Assembly: GCA_041749075.1 (NCBI GenBank)
Contig: JBGTBY010000031.1
Coordinates: 62,001 to 126,000 of the forward strand
Direction: 5' to 3'
Origin: CAMTWZ01 sp041749075
GTDB taxonomy: Bacteria; Bacteroidota; Rhodothermia; Balneolales; HLUCCA01
DNA length: 64,000 nt
The notes beneath the pieces are model-generated. The model had not been told where the DNA came from and searched no databases. It saw only the letters and a program-made list of their open reading frames with translations. This document shows, one piece after another, positions 26,616 to 34,888 of the stretch. Position 1 is the stretch's first letter. Every line of letters starts with the position of its first letter. The position numbers and the translations under genes are program-made.

Positions 26616-29378
26616 TCAACCGATGCGATCGTCGAGCGGATGCGTGCCGAACCGCTCCATGTACAGCTTGCGGAAGTTGGACGCGTCCAGGTAGCCGATA
26701 TTCGAGGCGAGCTCTTTCAACGTGAGTTGGCTGTTGCGCCCTGCCAACAGGCGCGCCTGCTGAAGTCGAATTTCGCGGATGAACACGGCCAGGCTCATGC
26801 CGGTTTCCGCTTCGATCTGGCGGTAAAGGGTGCGCCGGCTGATGCTCAGCTCTTCGGCGACACGGTCGATTGAGAGTCCAGGATTGTCGATGTTCTTTGA
26901 AATGAAGTCCGCCACTTTTTCTGAAATCCGTTCCGTGGAGGCATCTACAGATTCTTGGTGAAGAAGCTTTTTTCGGTTGTTGGCGAATTCGAGCAAGTTC
27001 TTGATGCGCAAATACAGCTCGTCGGCATGGAAGGGTTTGGAGATGAAATCGACCACCCCGTATCGCAGCAAGCGCAAGCGGTCGTCTTCGAGTGATTTCG
27101 CGGAAAGAACCACGATGGGGATGGTTTTCCACTGAGGATGTTGAGAAAGCGCATCAATGAAACGCTCGCCGTCCATTTCGGGCATCATCAGATCGGTGAT
27201 GATCAATTCGCACGTCGACGTTTCCAACCATCGCAGCGCTTCGTTGCCGTTGCGGACCCGCTCCACGCGACCCATATCCTGCAGTACTTCGTTCAGATAG
27301 AATCCCATGTCGTCGTTGTCTTCCACAACCAACATGCGGGTGCCGCCGTGGCTGTCATCCCTCTCCGACGGAATGGACATGTCGGTCCAGTCGGTCTTCG
27401 GTTCCGGTGCAGATGGAGCTCCGAGATCCGAAACCGGCATGGTAATCAAAAACCTCGCCCCGCGGGAATACTGTGTGTCAAGGTCCACATCCCCACCCAT
27501 GGCCCGGGCGTATGCCCGGCTGAGTTCCAAGCCGATACCAACCCCTTCCACATACTCGGTGTCGTTTTGACGGATTCGATGGAAGCGCTCGAAGATCCGT
27601 TCACTTTCCTCTGGATCGATACCCGGACCGTTGTCTTCGATCGAAATCTGATACGGACCATCTTCCACTTGTGTGCGAATCACCACCACGCCCTGTTTGC
27701 CATTGTATTTGATGGCGTTCGACAAAATGTTGTTCACCACCGAGTCCATTTTGGAGCGGTCCACCGCGATCACAGCCTCCGGCGCATTGGGTAGGTAGAC
27801 CATCACCTGACGCTTCAACTCGGCCAAAGACCGAAACGACTCGACGCAGATCGACACCAGATCGTCTGCCGCGACGCGTTCAAGATCCATCCCCATCTCC
27901 CGGTTGTCGAGTAAAGACAGGGCCAGAACCTGCTCCACCATGGTTGTGAGCCGATCCACATTCCGCTTCACAGGGATGAGTTTTTGCACGATCGACGCAT
28001 CCTGGGGCTGGGTCCGGATGATGCGTGACAACAGTCCCTGGGCGATGGTCAGCGGCGTCCGGTATTCATGCGAGATGTTCTCGAAGAACTTGGTGCGGTA
28101 ATGCAAGGAGTCTTCTAGTTCCTGCGTGCGCTGTGCCACTTTGGTCTCCAGCTCGCGGAACAGATTGGCGTAATCGATGATCGTAGTGAATGTGAGCGAC
28201 ACCGGAATGCTGGTGTAGGCTAAGAAGATGACCACAAGTAAGACCCAGGTTTCGCGGTACATGAACACGCCATACACGAACACATACAAGATGGCTCCGA
28301 TCATGGTCACGATCAGACCCATGGCCACTGGAAGGATGCGTTTCCCTTCCGCATTGCCACGAGCTTGCCAGAAGGAGACAGCGCCGTACGCGATGATCAC
28401 GACAATGATGGCGAATTGCACCACTTCCATGTTGCTACGTCCGACGAAGACCATGCTCAGCAGACCGACCGCAGAGACGGCCAGAAATACGTAGGTGGGC
28501 TTGGAATGCAGCGAAAGGTTGAAATACGACCGTATCGCGAACAGGAAGAACCCCATCGCGAAAAGAAATCCGACGGCGTTGACCACCTCGAAGTACGGGA
28601 TGTACCGCTGTGTAAGGTCGAAGAGGGTGTCGATCAACGACGTGACGGCATGAAACAGTAGGAACGAACTGGTGAGGCACACATATCGGTGGAAATTGAG
28701 CCGGAACCGAACCCACAGGAAGGCATTGAGCAAGATCAGCAGCGTCAACAGCATGAGGGCGCCGCCAAACATAAAGGCGCGTTCTCGACGCATATCCAAC
28801 CAGAACGATGACGAGAAGAAAATGATGTTGGATGTGTTCCAATTGGCGCGCTGCAACATCATGGGAAGTGAGTGCTGCGAATATTCCACCAACAGATGGT
28901 TTGTTCCGTTACGCAGCGAAATGGTGAAGAAATCGGGGTTGATGAATGGACCGAGAATTTCACCCTCGGGTGTCGGACTCGGATTTCCCGATTGCCCGAT
29001 GAACCGGCCGTTCAGCCAGAACTTGGCACCTCCATGATCAAAATACCGCATGTAGAAGCCGCGATCAGATAGCGTAGAATCAACGTCGAACGTGAGCTCC
29101 ATCCAGATGTAGTTAGACCAACCTGAAAGTTTCCGGAGGTTTACCGACGGTTCGAATGTGGTGGTTTGATGGGTCTGAAGAGAAACGCCATCAATAATGG
29201 AGACTGGAGCGGTGAACGAATACCTCCACTGATCCAATCGTCCCATCCGAAATCCGCCCCCATTCAGGGTATCAGAGATACTTAATGAAGGGATGGTGGA
29301 CGACAGAGGGCCTTCGCCATGCGCGGGAAGGGCTGCAAACCAGCCGAAAGCGAAAAGTAGAATGAACCGAAAAGTCAT
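26616..29378 (-). CDS. Hybrid two-component regulator (7TM sensor, histidine kinase, receiver, AraC output)
   Basis: This 920-residue one-protein phosphorelay has a signal peptide (1-22) and a periplasmic beta-rich sensor domain to ~195. About seven membrane helices follow to ~400 (7TMR-DISM type), then a coiled linker. HisKA carries FENISHEYRTPL with phospho-acceptor His437, and HATPase has NILSNAIKYN, EDNGPGID and GVGIGLELS. The receiver (~680-800) has phospho-acceptor Asp729 in LIITDLMMPEMDG and Lys781 in ISKPFH. A C-terminal AraC HTH (~815-920: LSIDRVAEELSISRRTLYRQ) completes it. It probably senses an extracytoplasmic ligand and controls the downstream giant T9SS gene through the direct repeats in between. 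Unlike classic Bacteroides HTCS, the sensor is a 7TM type rather than a two-propeller type. Confidence 0.93.
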   Translation of the reverse strand: MTFRFILLFAFGWFAALPAHGEGPLSSTIPSLSISDTLNGGGFRMGRLDQWRYSFTAPVSIIDGVSLQTHQTTTFEPSVNLRKLSGWSNYIWMELTFDVDSTLSDRGFYMRYFDHGGAKFWLNGRFIGQSGNPSPTPEGEILGPFINPDFFTISLRNGTNHLLVEYSQHSLPMMLQRANWNTSNIIFFSSSFWLDMRRERAFMFGGALMLLTLLILLNAFLWVRFRLNFHRYVCLTSSFLLFHAVTSLIDTLFDLTQRYIPYFEVVNAVGFLFAMGFFLFAIRSYFNLSLHSKPTYVFLAVSAVGLLSMVFVGRSNMEVVQFAIIVVIIAYGAVSFWQARGNAEGKRILPVAMGLIVTMIGAILYVFVYGVFMYRETWVLLVVIFLAYTSIPVSLTFTTIIDYANLFRELETKVAQRTQELEDSLHYRTKFFENISHEYRTPLTIAQGLLSRIIRTQPQDASIVQKLIPVKRNVDRLTTMVEQVLALSLLDNREMGMDLERVAADDLVSICVESFRSLAELKRQVMVYLPNAPEAVIAVDRSKMDSVVNNILSNAIKYNGKQGVVVIRTQVEDGPYQISIEDNGPGIDPEESERIFERFHRIRQNDTEYVEGVGIGLELSRAYARAMGGDVDLDTQYSRGARFLITMPVSDLGAPSAPEPKTDWTDMSIPSERDDSHGGTRMLVVEDNDDMGFYLNEVLQDMGRVERVRNGNEALRWLETSTCELIITDLMMPEMDGERFIDALSQHPQWKTIPIVVLSAKSLEDDRLRLLRYGVVDFISKPFHADELYLRIKNLLEFANNRKKLLHQESVDASTERISEKVADFISKNIDNPGLSIDRVAEELSISRRTLYRQIEAETGMSLAVFIREIRLQQARLLAGRNSQLTLKELASNIGYLDASNFRKLYMERFGTHPLDDRIG

Positions 29379-29448
29379 CGAGTGAATCTAATAAAGAAAT
29401 CACAAATGTCATTCGGAATGGCGTCGTTGAGTAAGGTGCGTAGTGGGA

Positions 29449-29525
29449 CAATTTTAAATGTTGAATTTTAAATGAATAGGGGGCTCATCTTCACTTAAAA
29501 TTTAAAATTGATCATTTAAAATTAA
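29449..29525. repeat. 3'-end repeat, copy 5 (shortened)
   Basis: The leading words and the long stem with loop GGGGGCTCA are kept, but the GCCTGCC/GGCAGGC stem is absent, leaving TTAAAATTGATCATTTAAAATT. The element overruns the end of the MtfA-like gene: its TTTAATTTTAAATGA supplies the last residues (N-F-K) and stop. Confidence 0.8.
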
Positions 29526-30279
29526 AGAAGGCGGTTAGCTCCGCATACAGCCTCGGGTACTGCTCCTTCAAAGGTCCCGGTGTTTCGAAATACGCCTCCA
29601 CCGCCACAGCGAAGAGTTCGGCGGGCGCTTCAGCGCCATAAGGGTCGAGCGCGGTGTGGATGTCATCCTCAATCGTATCTCCAAGGTGGATGTAAGCTTT
29701 GGCCAAAACCTGAGTTAACGCATCGGTCCGTGTTGTTTCGCCGGTATCCGGATCGATGCCGGATGTGAGGTCGTAGCTGAAATCCAACTGATGCGCGAAT
29801 TCATGCAAGATCAGATTTCGCGCGGGTATGGGATGCGGTTTCCGCCGAGCATCCGCCAAATCATGCAAGATTTCGCGCCAAGATAGAATCACGATTCCCG
29901 CTTGCCACGACTCGCCGGACCGCCATTCATCCGTTTCGGTCACGATGCCGATCTCATCCGCATCCTTCACTGGAACCAGATAATCGTCGGGATAGATGAG
30001 GATGCGGGTCAGGTCTGGGTAGCGGTCGTCATCATGTCCGAGACGCAATCGACACGCATAGGCCGCCACGGTTAGTCGCATTTCATCCGTGAGGATGAGG
30101 CCATTGCAGCCCTCGAACGGGTATCGATCGAGGAAGATGGGGATGCGCGCAAGCAAGCGCTCGCGGAGGTCGGGCGGTAATTCGGACACGAAGGGAACGA
30201 CTTTCAGCACCCATACGCGCTGATCATCCGTGAGGCGGGGTGTTTTGCGGCGGAAGAAGGAGAGGAGGTGGGAGAGCAT
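29512..30279 (-). CDS. mtfA: MtfA-like M90 family zinc metallopeptidase
   Basis: The 255-residue soluble protein carries the zinc motif HEFAH at residues 159-163 (ILHEFAHQLDF), preceded by SWREILHDLADAR and followed by the conserved AYIHLGDTIEDDIHTALDPYGAEAPAELFAVAVEAYFE helix, whose Glu residues include the third zinc ligand in this family. In E. coli, MtfA is an aminopeptidase that also interacts with the glucose repressor Mlc; whether that regulatory role holds here is unknown. The last three residues and stop come from repeat copy 5. Gene symbol given by family resemblance. Confidence 0.9.
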   Translation of the reverse strand: MLSHLLSFFRRKTPRLTDDQRVWVLKVVPFVSELPPDLRERLLARIPIFLDRYPFEGCNGLILTDEMRLTVAAYACRLRLGHDDDRYPDLTRILIYPDDYLVPVKDADEIGIVTETDEWRSGESWQAGIVILSWREILHDLADARRKPHPIPARNLILHEFAHQLDFSYDLTSGIDPDTGETTRTDALTQVLAKAYIHLGDTIEDDIHTALDPYGAEAPAELFAVAVEAYFETPGPLKEQYPRLYAELTAFFNFK

Positions 30280-30332
30280 GGGGGAATATACCGAGGCTGA
30301 GAGGACGATATTGGTTAGGAGTATATTTACAC

Positions 30333-30450
30333 TGTCCGCAAGTCAAACTTCGATTCTGTCCAACAAAAACGACGGAATAATGCTATGTACATGGGTATGA
30401 CCCGTTTATTTGTATTTAATAGAGTTGTACTTACGGACACGGTAAGGGTA
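30333..30450. repeat. Inverted TGTCCGCAAGT / ACTTACGGACA pair downstream of mobile mystery protein A
   Basis: TGTCCGCAAGT at 30333-30343 faces ACTTACGGACA at 30429-30439, which continues as CGGTAAGGGTATGACCTGAC. The ~85-bp interior has no gene. The left copy with flanks (ACACTGTCCGCAAGTCAA) equals the one at 7477-7494. The pair marks the 3' side of the mobile mystery protein A gene. Confidence 0.75.
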
Positions 30451-30476
30451 TGACCTGACAATATCATCTATACGAT

Positions 30477-30836
30477 TCAATCCTTTTGATTCTCCTTCGA
30501 TACAATCTGCTGTGCTAATTCGCGGGTTTTCTTATCAATAAAGGTTTGCAGGGACCCCTCTCTTGGAACGAGTCCGTAAACGAGCTCCATATCCATGGCA
30601 TTGGCCGCATCCCTTAATGCATTCAAGGTGATTCTGCCTTCCATTTCCCGAATTTCCAGCTCTAGGACGCTTTGTTTAGTAATAGATAGTTTAGATGCTA
30701 GTTGACGCATCGGCATGCCGAGGGTCGATCGAAGGGCTCGAATCCAACCGGTTGTTGGATTGGGCAGGACACGAGCCTGAGCAAAGATCTCGATTCGTTT
30801 TTCCAGTTCGTCTATTTGCAGTTTCTGGGGGTTCAT
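30477..30836 (-). CDS. Mobile mystery protein A (orphan XRE-type regulator)
   Basis: This 119-residue protein matches the mobile mystery protein A family: KLQIDELEKRIEIF, then TTGWIRALRSTLGMPMRQLA, an XRE helix-turn-helix LSITKQSVLELEIREMEG, and ITLNALRDAANAMDMELVYG ending in LVPREGSL. Family members are usually followed, often with overlap, by mobile mystery protein B, a Fic/Doc-domain protein, forming a toxin-antitoxin-like mobile pair. No Fic motif is present between 30280 and 30476, so this gene is an orphan. ATG 30836 is chosen; an 11-residue upstream extension is possible. The TGTCCGCAAGT word sits 22 bp upstream and again farther out. Confidence 0.85.
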   Translation of the reverse strand: MNPQKLQIDELEKRIEIFAQARVLPNPTTGWIRALRSTLGMPMRQLASKLSITKQSVLELEIREMEGRITLNALRDAANAMDMELVYGLVPREGSLQTFIDKKTRELAQQIVSKENQKD

Positions 30837-30857
30837 ATCTGTTGGAAGAAAAGTAAT

Positions 30858-30944
30858 ACTTGCGGACACGGTAAGGTTATGGGCTGACTATTGCAAATCG
30901 TTTGTCAGGTTATAGGCGAATAAGACTTGCGGACGCGGTAAGGG
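30858..30944. repeat. Direct ACTTGCGGACACGGTAAGG repeats upstream of mobile mystery protein A
   Basis: ACTTGCGGACACGGTAAGG (30858-30876) and ACTTGCGGACGCGGTAAGGG (30925-30944) are direct copies 67 bp apart, and the version at 30429 is a third. Read on the minus strand, the proximal copy is CCTTACCGTGTCCGCAAGT, ending 22 bp before the ATG, where a promoter or autoregulatory operator would be. The repeat also marks the left and right limits of the gene, so it may be a cassette end rather than an operator. Confidence 0.75.
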
Positions 30945-30958
30945 TATACCCTTACGCT

Positions 30959-31495
30959 TCACCCCTTTTTCAACCTCCTAAGCCTCCTCACCACCCAAAC
31001 GCCTCCCCTCACCACAGCCGATATCGCAGCAAAAACCGACGCGATAAGCAATGGAAGCACCCCTCCGAAGGTGAACGTCATCCCCATCACAAATCCGAGG
31101 AGGTATTCGACCCGATAAATCGGAAAGACCAAGGCCCACAGCACCAATCCGAAGAACGTGATGTTGGTGAGCATCTCTAGTCCGTTTTCAAACGAGATCG
31201 CTAGCAACGCCCCATACGCCAACGCGCCGATGAACGCCATCCAAATGTCTTGTGGGAAGTCGGCCCATCCCGATTTGGGCGCCAAGCGCTGAATCCGGAT
31301 TCCAAACACGAGTCCGAGCAACGGAAGCGTCAGCAATCCCCACCAATTCGAAATTTTCGGCAATTCCGGATCCGCCAACAGATGATGACTCTGTATCCCT
31401 CCGGTGATGTCTTCAAACACAAGATGAGCCAGCGCAAACGCAAGCGCGGCAAATAGAAAAAGAAACGGCGGCTTCTGTATGGATGATGTTGACAT
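30959..31495 (-). CDS. Integral membrane protein of unknown function
   Basis: The 178-residue protein has about five hydrophobic helices (PFLFLFAALAFALAHLVF, WWGLLTLPLLGLVFGI, IWMAFIGALAYGALLAI, ITFFGLVLWALVFPIY, LLPLLIASVFAAI-like) and a basic tail VRRLRRLKKG. No family is recognised. ATG 31495 is preferred over an upstream in-frame TTG. It follows the orphan regulator's repeats directly, and its upstream side contains pyrimidine words (AACCTTCAAACTTCAACATT) of the kind found at other junctions. Confidence 0.6.
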   Translation of the reverse strand: MSTSSIQKPPFLFLFAALAFALAHLVFEDITGGIQSHHLLADPELPKISNWWGLLTLPLLGLVFGIRIQRLAPKSGWADFPQDIWMAFIGALAYGALLAISFENGLEMLTNITFFGLVLWALVFPIYRVEYLLGFVMGMTFTFGGVLPLLIASVFAAISAVVRGGVWVVRRLRRLKKG

Positions 31496-31558
31496 GGATG
31501 AATATCGTGCACGAGTATCTTTTTTCAACCTTCAAACTTCAACATTCAACATTTCTAA

Positions 31559-33094
31559 TCATAAAACACTCTTCGGCACCAACTTACTCCGCCACCACAC
31601 CCCGAACCGATCTCCGCGACTCGCTTTCTTATCCGGATTCCATTCCAACGTCGTGCGCCACGCATTCCCCGGAGCCCGATCGACTTCCATCACCTGTTGC
31701 AATCGCTCCGCGATGGTGCTGTTATAAATTACCGTGATGCATTCGGTGTTCAGATTGGCGCTTCGCGGATCCAGATTAAAGGTGCCGATCATCGCGATAT
31801 GCCCATCCACCACCATCGATTTGGAATGCAATCCGAATATGGGCTTATAATCCAGAGTCTCCTGCAACGGACTCGTCATCACGGTGCGTCGTATTTCCGC
31901 ATCCGGACGAAATTCATAAATCTCGACTCCCATTTTCAATAGCGTATCACGGACACGGTAGTAACCGCTGAACGCTTCCAGATTATCGGTCGACGCCAAG
32001 CTATTCGTCAATATCCGGATGCTCACGCCGCGCGCGATCGCCCTTCGGAACAAATCATGACTCAGCTTGGTCGTGATCAAATACGGCGTCTGGATTTCGA
32101 TGCTGGATGTGGCCTGTTCCACAAGGCGGATGAGTTCACTGGTTGTGATGCCACCTCCGCCGAGTCCGGTTCTCTCATCATTTTTTTCGGGCACATCCGA
32201 AATGAAACTCACATGATCCGCCCAAACGATGTCGCCCATTTCCTGCATTCGAAGAAAGGTCTCCGGCTTCCGCACGATTTTCTCACGCACGGCAGGCCAG
32301 TAGTTTTTCGGATTGCAGGCATACTGATGGATGTCGTTCCACGTCTCTTCCGCCCGGATTTTCGACTCGGGCACCTTCACCAACCGAGCGACCGGCACGC
32401 TGAATCGGCTGTTCCAAAACTCATCGAAGGATTGTTGCGTCGCTACGGCCGCGGCGCCGATCAGAAGCACATCACGGTCACGGTAATTGAATTTGTGACC
32501 GAAATCGAAATAGTCGAGCGCCAGGTTTCGTCCGCCGGTAATCACCACTTGCCCATCCACCACGAACGTTTTGTTATGCATGCGATGGTTGAAGCCGCGG
32601 AAATCGGTCACCACATTGCGCACTTTTTGCGGAAATGTCTTTCCCACATTCGCCACCGGATTGAATATGCGGATCTCGATGTTCGGATGCGCGTCGATCG
32701 CCAATAGGAGTCGGGCTTCGGCTTTCACGGTGATGTCATCGACCAACAATCTTACTTTCACGCCACGTTCTGCCGCCCTCAGGAAATAATCGACGGCAAT
32801 GAGACCAACATTGTCCGCCGAAAAGATGAAATACTGGATGTCGATGGTTCTTTCCGCGAGTTCGGTGAACCATCCGCGGGAAATCATCGAGGTTTCGCCT
32901 TCTTCGAGCGACATCACACCCGTTTGCGACCGCATCCTCTCCTGCAGAGGCTCCAGATGCATTGACAGTGTGCCCGGATCTGGCATCTCAATCGCGGCAC
33001 AATAGTTCTGGTCCGAGCTCTTCAACGTAGCCTGTGAGCCGGAGCATCCCGCCAGAATCGCAATCAATAAAAGGCTAAATGTGTCGTATTTCAT
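31559..33094 (-). CDS. Phospholipase D-family lipoprotein, cardiolipin synthase C-like
   Basis: The 511-residue protein has an N-terminal lipoprotein signal (LLLIAILAGC) and two HKD motifs: HNKTFVVDGQVVITGG (His173, Lys175, Asp180) and HSKSMVVDGHIAMIGTFN near residue 430. Domain layout and length fit the ClsC/YmdC branch, which makes cardiolipin by phosphatidyl transfer; a phospholipase or nuclease role cannot be excluded. It would act at the membrane from the periplasmic side given the lipobox. ATG 33094 is chosen; another ATG four codons upstream lies in the tandem repeat. No C-terminal partner such as an OpgC-like protein is nearby. Confidence 0.85.
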   Translation of the reverse strand: MKYDTFSLLLIAILAGCSGSQATLKSSDQNYCAAIEMPDPGTLSMHLEPLQERMRSQTGVMSLEEGETSMISRGWFTELAERTIDIQYFIFSADNVGLIAVDYFLRAAERGVKVRLLVDDITVKAEARLLLAIDAHPNIEIRIFNPVANVGKTFPQKVRNVVTDFRGFNHRMHNKTFVVDGQVVITGGRNLALDYFDFGHKFNYRDRDVLLIGAAAVATQQSFDEFWNSRFSVPVARLVKVPESKIRAEETWNDIHQYACNPKNYWPAVREKIVRKPETFLRMQEMGDIVWADHVSFISDVPEKNDERTGLGGGGITTSELIRLVEQATSSIEIQTPYLITTKLSHDLFRRAIARGVSIRILTNSLASTDNLEAFSGYYRVRDTLLKMGVEIYEFRPDAEIRRTVMTSPLQETLDYKPIFGLHSKSMVVDGHIAMIGTFNLDPRSANLNTECITVIYNSTIAERLQQVMEVDRAPGNAWRTTLEWNPDKKASRGDRFGVWWRSKLVPKSVL

Positions 33095-33100
33095 ATTTTT

Positions 33101-33184
33101 TACCATCCTATTATCCTACCATCTTACCATCCTACCATCCTACCATCCTACCATCCTACCATCCTACCATCCTACCATCCTACA
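33101..33184. repeat. 8-bp tandem repeat (ATCCTACC)n
   Basis: About ten copies of ATCCTACC, six of them perfect, between two minus-strand genes. The array supplies the last codons and the TAG stop of the DUF6122-like gene (encoded MVGW then stop) and reaches within a few bases of the phospholipase start. An 8-bp unit inside coding DNA will shift frame when copies are gained or lost. Confidence 0.95.
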
Positions 33185-33490
33185 ATCAACCCCATCCGTT
33201 ACCATATGAAATAACAACCCGATGCCTACGATCCGTGTTTTCGGGAAGATCAGCATCACAGTATAAACAACCATGGCGGGATAGGTATGTAATGGATGGA
33301 AGCCGATGCTGCATCGATTCGGATCGAAGATGGGCGTGGCGATGAGGTGGTCCAGATCCACAAGCATCGTTGCCAACAAAATCAGCCAGACCCGTTTCCA
33401 TTGATCGCGGTAGAAAAACCAAGCGATCGCGCCGGGTGCCAAAAAGTGCAGACTATAATGAGTGATGGGTTGGAGAAAATCGGCTAGCAT
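33164..33490 (-). CDS. DUF6122-like small membrane protein
   Basis: The 108-residue protein has three or four hydrophobic segments and conserved polar residues typical of this metal-dependent-hydrolase-like membrane family: HYSLHFLAPG, MLVDLDHLIATPIFDPNRCSIGFHPLHTYPA, GIGLLFHMVTDGVDC. The pattern H..H, D-x-D-H and HPLH suggests a metal site in the membrane. The last ~6 residues come from the tandem repeat, so the natural C-terminus may be eroded. No function is established for the family. Confidence 0.7.
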   Translation of the reverse strand: MLADFLQPITHYSLHFLAPGAIAWFFYRDQWKRVWLILLATMLVDLDHLIATPIFDPNRCSIGFHPLHTYPAMVVYTVMLIFPKTRIVGIGLLFHMVTDGVDCRMVGW

Positions 33491-33537
33491 GCGGCGAAGA
33501 TACGTTTGAAAGAAGACTTCCCCCTTATATTGCCCTC

Positions 33538-34017
33538 ATGACTCCTCAACTCGCTATCTGGCTTGCGACCGGCATCCTCGTCGCCTCGGCGATACTGATT
33601 ATATGGAACTATCCGGGACTGGCCGATCAGGTCCCATCCCACTTCAATGTGTTCGGCAATGCCGATGATTGGAGCGGAAAAGGATGGGTGCTGATTTTGC
33701 TCGGAATGGCTACATTGGTCCATTTCTTATTGATCTGGACGTCGCGGCATGCGAAATCCTTCAATGTTCCGGTAGATCGCACGGCAGAAAACGAAGCCGA
33801 GTTGAATGTGTGGGGGAAACAACTCGTTCTGAATTCGAACGTCATGGCGCAGGCACTTTTCGCATACATTCAGATGGGAATCATCTTCACGGCACTTGGA
33901 TATTGGAACGGACTCGGACCCGAGCTTCTCGCACTCGTCTTAGCGATGACCGGCTACATCGCCGTTTCGGTGCTTCGAAAAATGGGTAAGCGGAAAGGCG
34001 GAAACGGATCGAGGTGA
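33538..34017 (+). CDS. DUF1648-type membrane protein
   Basis: The 159-residue protein begins with a membrane helix followed by NYPGLADQVPSHFNVFGNADDWSGKG, the signature of DUF1648 (a short extracytoplasmic loop with P-x-H-F-n-x-x-G). Three further helices follow. DUF1648 proteins include SdpI-like immunity proteins, but the ones without other context are uncharacterised. It converges with the DoxX-like gene, the two stops (TGA/TCA) abutting at 34017/34018. Confidence 0.75.
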   Translation: MTPQLAIWLATGILVASAILIIWNYPGLADQVPSHFNVFGNADDWSGKGWVLILLGMATLVHFLLIWTSRHAKSFNVPVDRTAENEAELNVWGKQLVLNSNVMAQALFAYIQMGIIFTALGYWNGLGPELLALVLAMTGYIAVSVLRKMGKRKGGNGSR

Positions 34018-34533
34018 TCACACCCCGTGCGTCCACAGCACTTCCAGGAATTTGATGAGGGCCGCGAGCAGAAGTACCAACACCACGAACATCATGGTGG
34101 GCCTTTCTTCGGGTTTCGGAAGGAGCAAGCGTTTGAATCCGTCGATGGCGACCTCCCGATGGATGAACAAAATGGCCAGGGTCAGAATCAGATATACGAT
34201 CGCCGCCTTCAACGCACCCGCCAATACGCCATAGATCACATCCTGCATGATCACGGTTGACAATATGCCCGTGAGGATGATCGCGCCGATCACGCGGGTC
34301 CGTGGTAAAATCAGCAAGATGCCGCCGGCCACTTCCACCAGTCCGAGAAACAACGGCATCGTCAACGAATACCCATAGAACGCCCACATGAGCTGCATGC
34401 CCGTGAGTTCGTTCACCGGTGTGGTGATGGTGGATGGATCCGTGAACTGGATCGGCTTGGCGAATCCATAAATAAACATCGCGGTAGACACCACCACCAC
34501 GCTCGCCCATTCAAAAATGCGTAGGTATTTCAT
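34018..34533 (-). CDS. DoxX-like family membrane protein
   Basis: The 171-residue protein has four main helices with GFAKPIQF near the N-terminus and LFLGLVEVAGGILLILPRTRVIGAIIL, the recognisable DoxX/DoxD-type core, plus a longer C-terminal helix. DoxX proteins are membrane components linked in some organisms to thiosulfate oxidation or redox stress complexes, but family-level assignment does not give a reaction. It follows a metal-exporter cluster on the same strand. Confidence 0.7.
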   Translation of the reverse strand: MKYLRIFEWASVVVVSTAMFIYGFAKPIQFTDPSTITTPVNELTGMQLMWAFYGYSLTMPLFLGLVEVAGGILLILPRTRVIGAIILTGILSTVIMQDVIYGVLAGALKAAIVYLILTLAILFIHREVAIDGFKRLLLPKPEERPTMMFVVLVLLLAALIKFLEVLWTHGV

Positions 34534-34538
34534 GCGTT

Positions 34539-34888
34539 TCAGATGAATGCGGCCATCACGCTGATGTGATAGGCAAAAATAATAAGGAATGTGATTCCAA
34601 ACGCATATTGACGCTTTTTCGCGCGCAAATCAATACTAAATAATAGGATAAATAGGATGTTTGCTACTATAAATCCAGCGACATACGCTTGCGGATGCGG
34701 ATGAGCGTGGCCTGGGCTATCAGCAACGCGCACCAAGCAAGCATGACGATCGCATGGATATGGATCATTGCGGGATGCGGGCCTAGCGGATTCACGAGGT
34801 AGTTTCGCCAAAACGCGATCAACGCCAGTACCGTGAAAACCAGAAATACCCACACGCTGTGGCGATAGATAAACTTGGGAAGGGTCAT
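34539..34888 (-). pseudogene. Frameshifted small membrane protein
   Basis: Two overlapping minus-strand frames together look like one gene. The first, from ATG 34888, gives MTLPKFIYRHSVWVFLVFTV, a second helix MIHIHAIVMLAWCALLIAQA and then RIRKRMSLDL with a stop at 34667. The second frame continues from about 34690 with two more helices (VAGFIVANILFILLF, YAFGITFLIIFAYHISVMAAFI) and stops at 34539. Its ATG overlaps the ATPase stop by 4 nt, so the start is real. Related proteins I recall are longer (about 200 residues), suggesting a deletion plus frameshift. A sequencing error or a functional 73-residue product is possible. Confidence 0.5.

Noticed and set aside
27138..28661. Plus-strand ORFs opposite the hybrid regulator (218 and 98 residues)
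   Set aside because: Antisense to well-defined HisKA, HATPase and receiver motifs.
30280..30476. Mobile mystery protein B (Fic/Doc) remnant
   Set aside because: I read all frames for a Fic motif (HPFxxGNGR) and found none; only the short TGTCCGCAAGT repeats are present.
33101..33184. Possible CRISPR array
   Set aside because: The 8-bp units are contiguous with no spacers; it is a simple tandem repeat. The same holds for 44708-44795.
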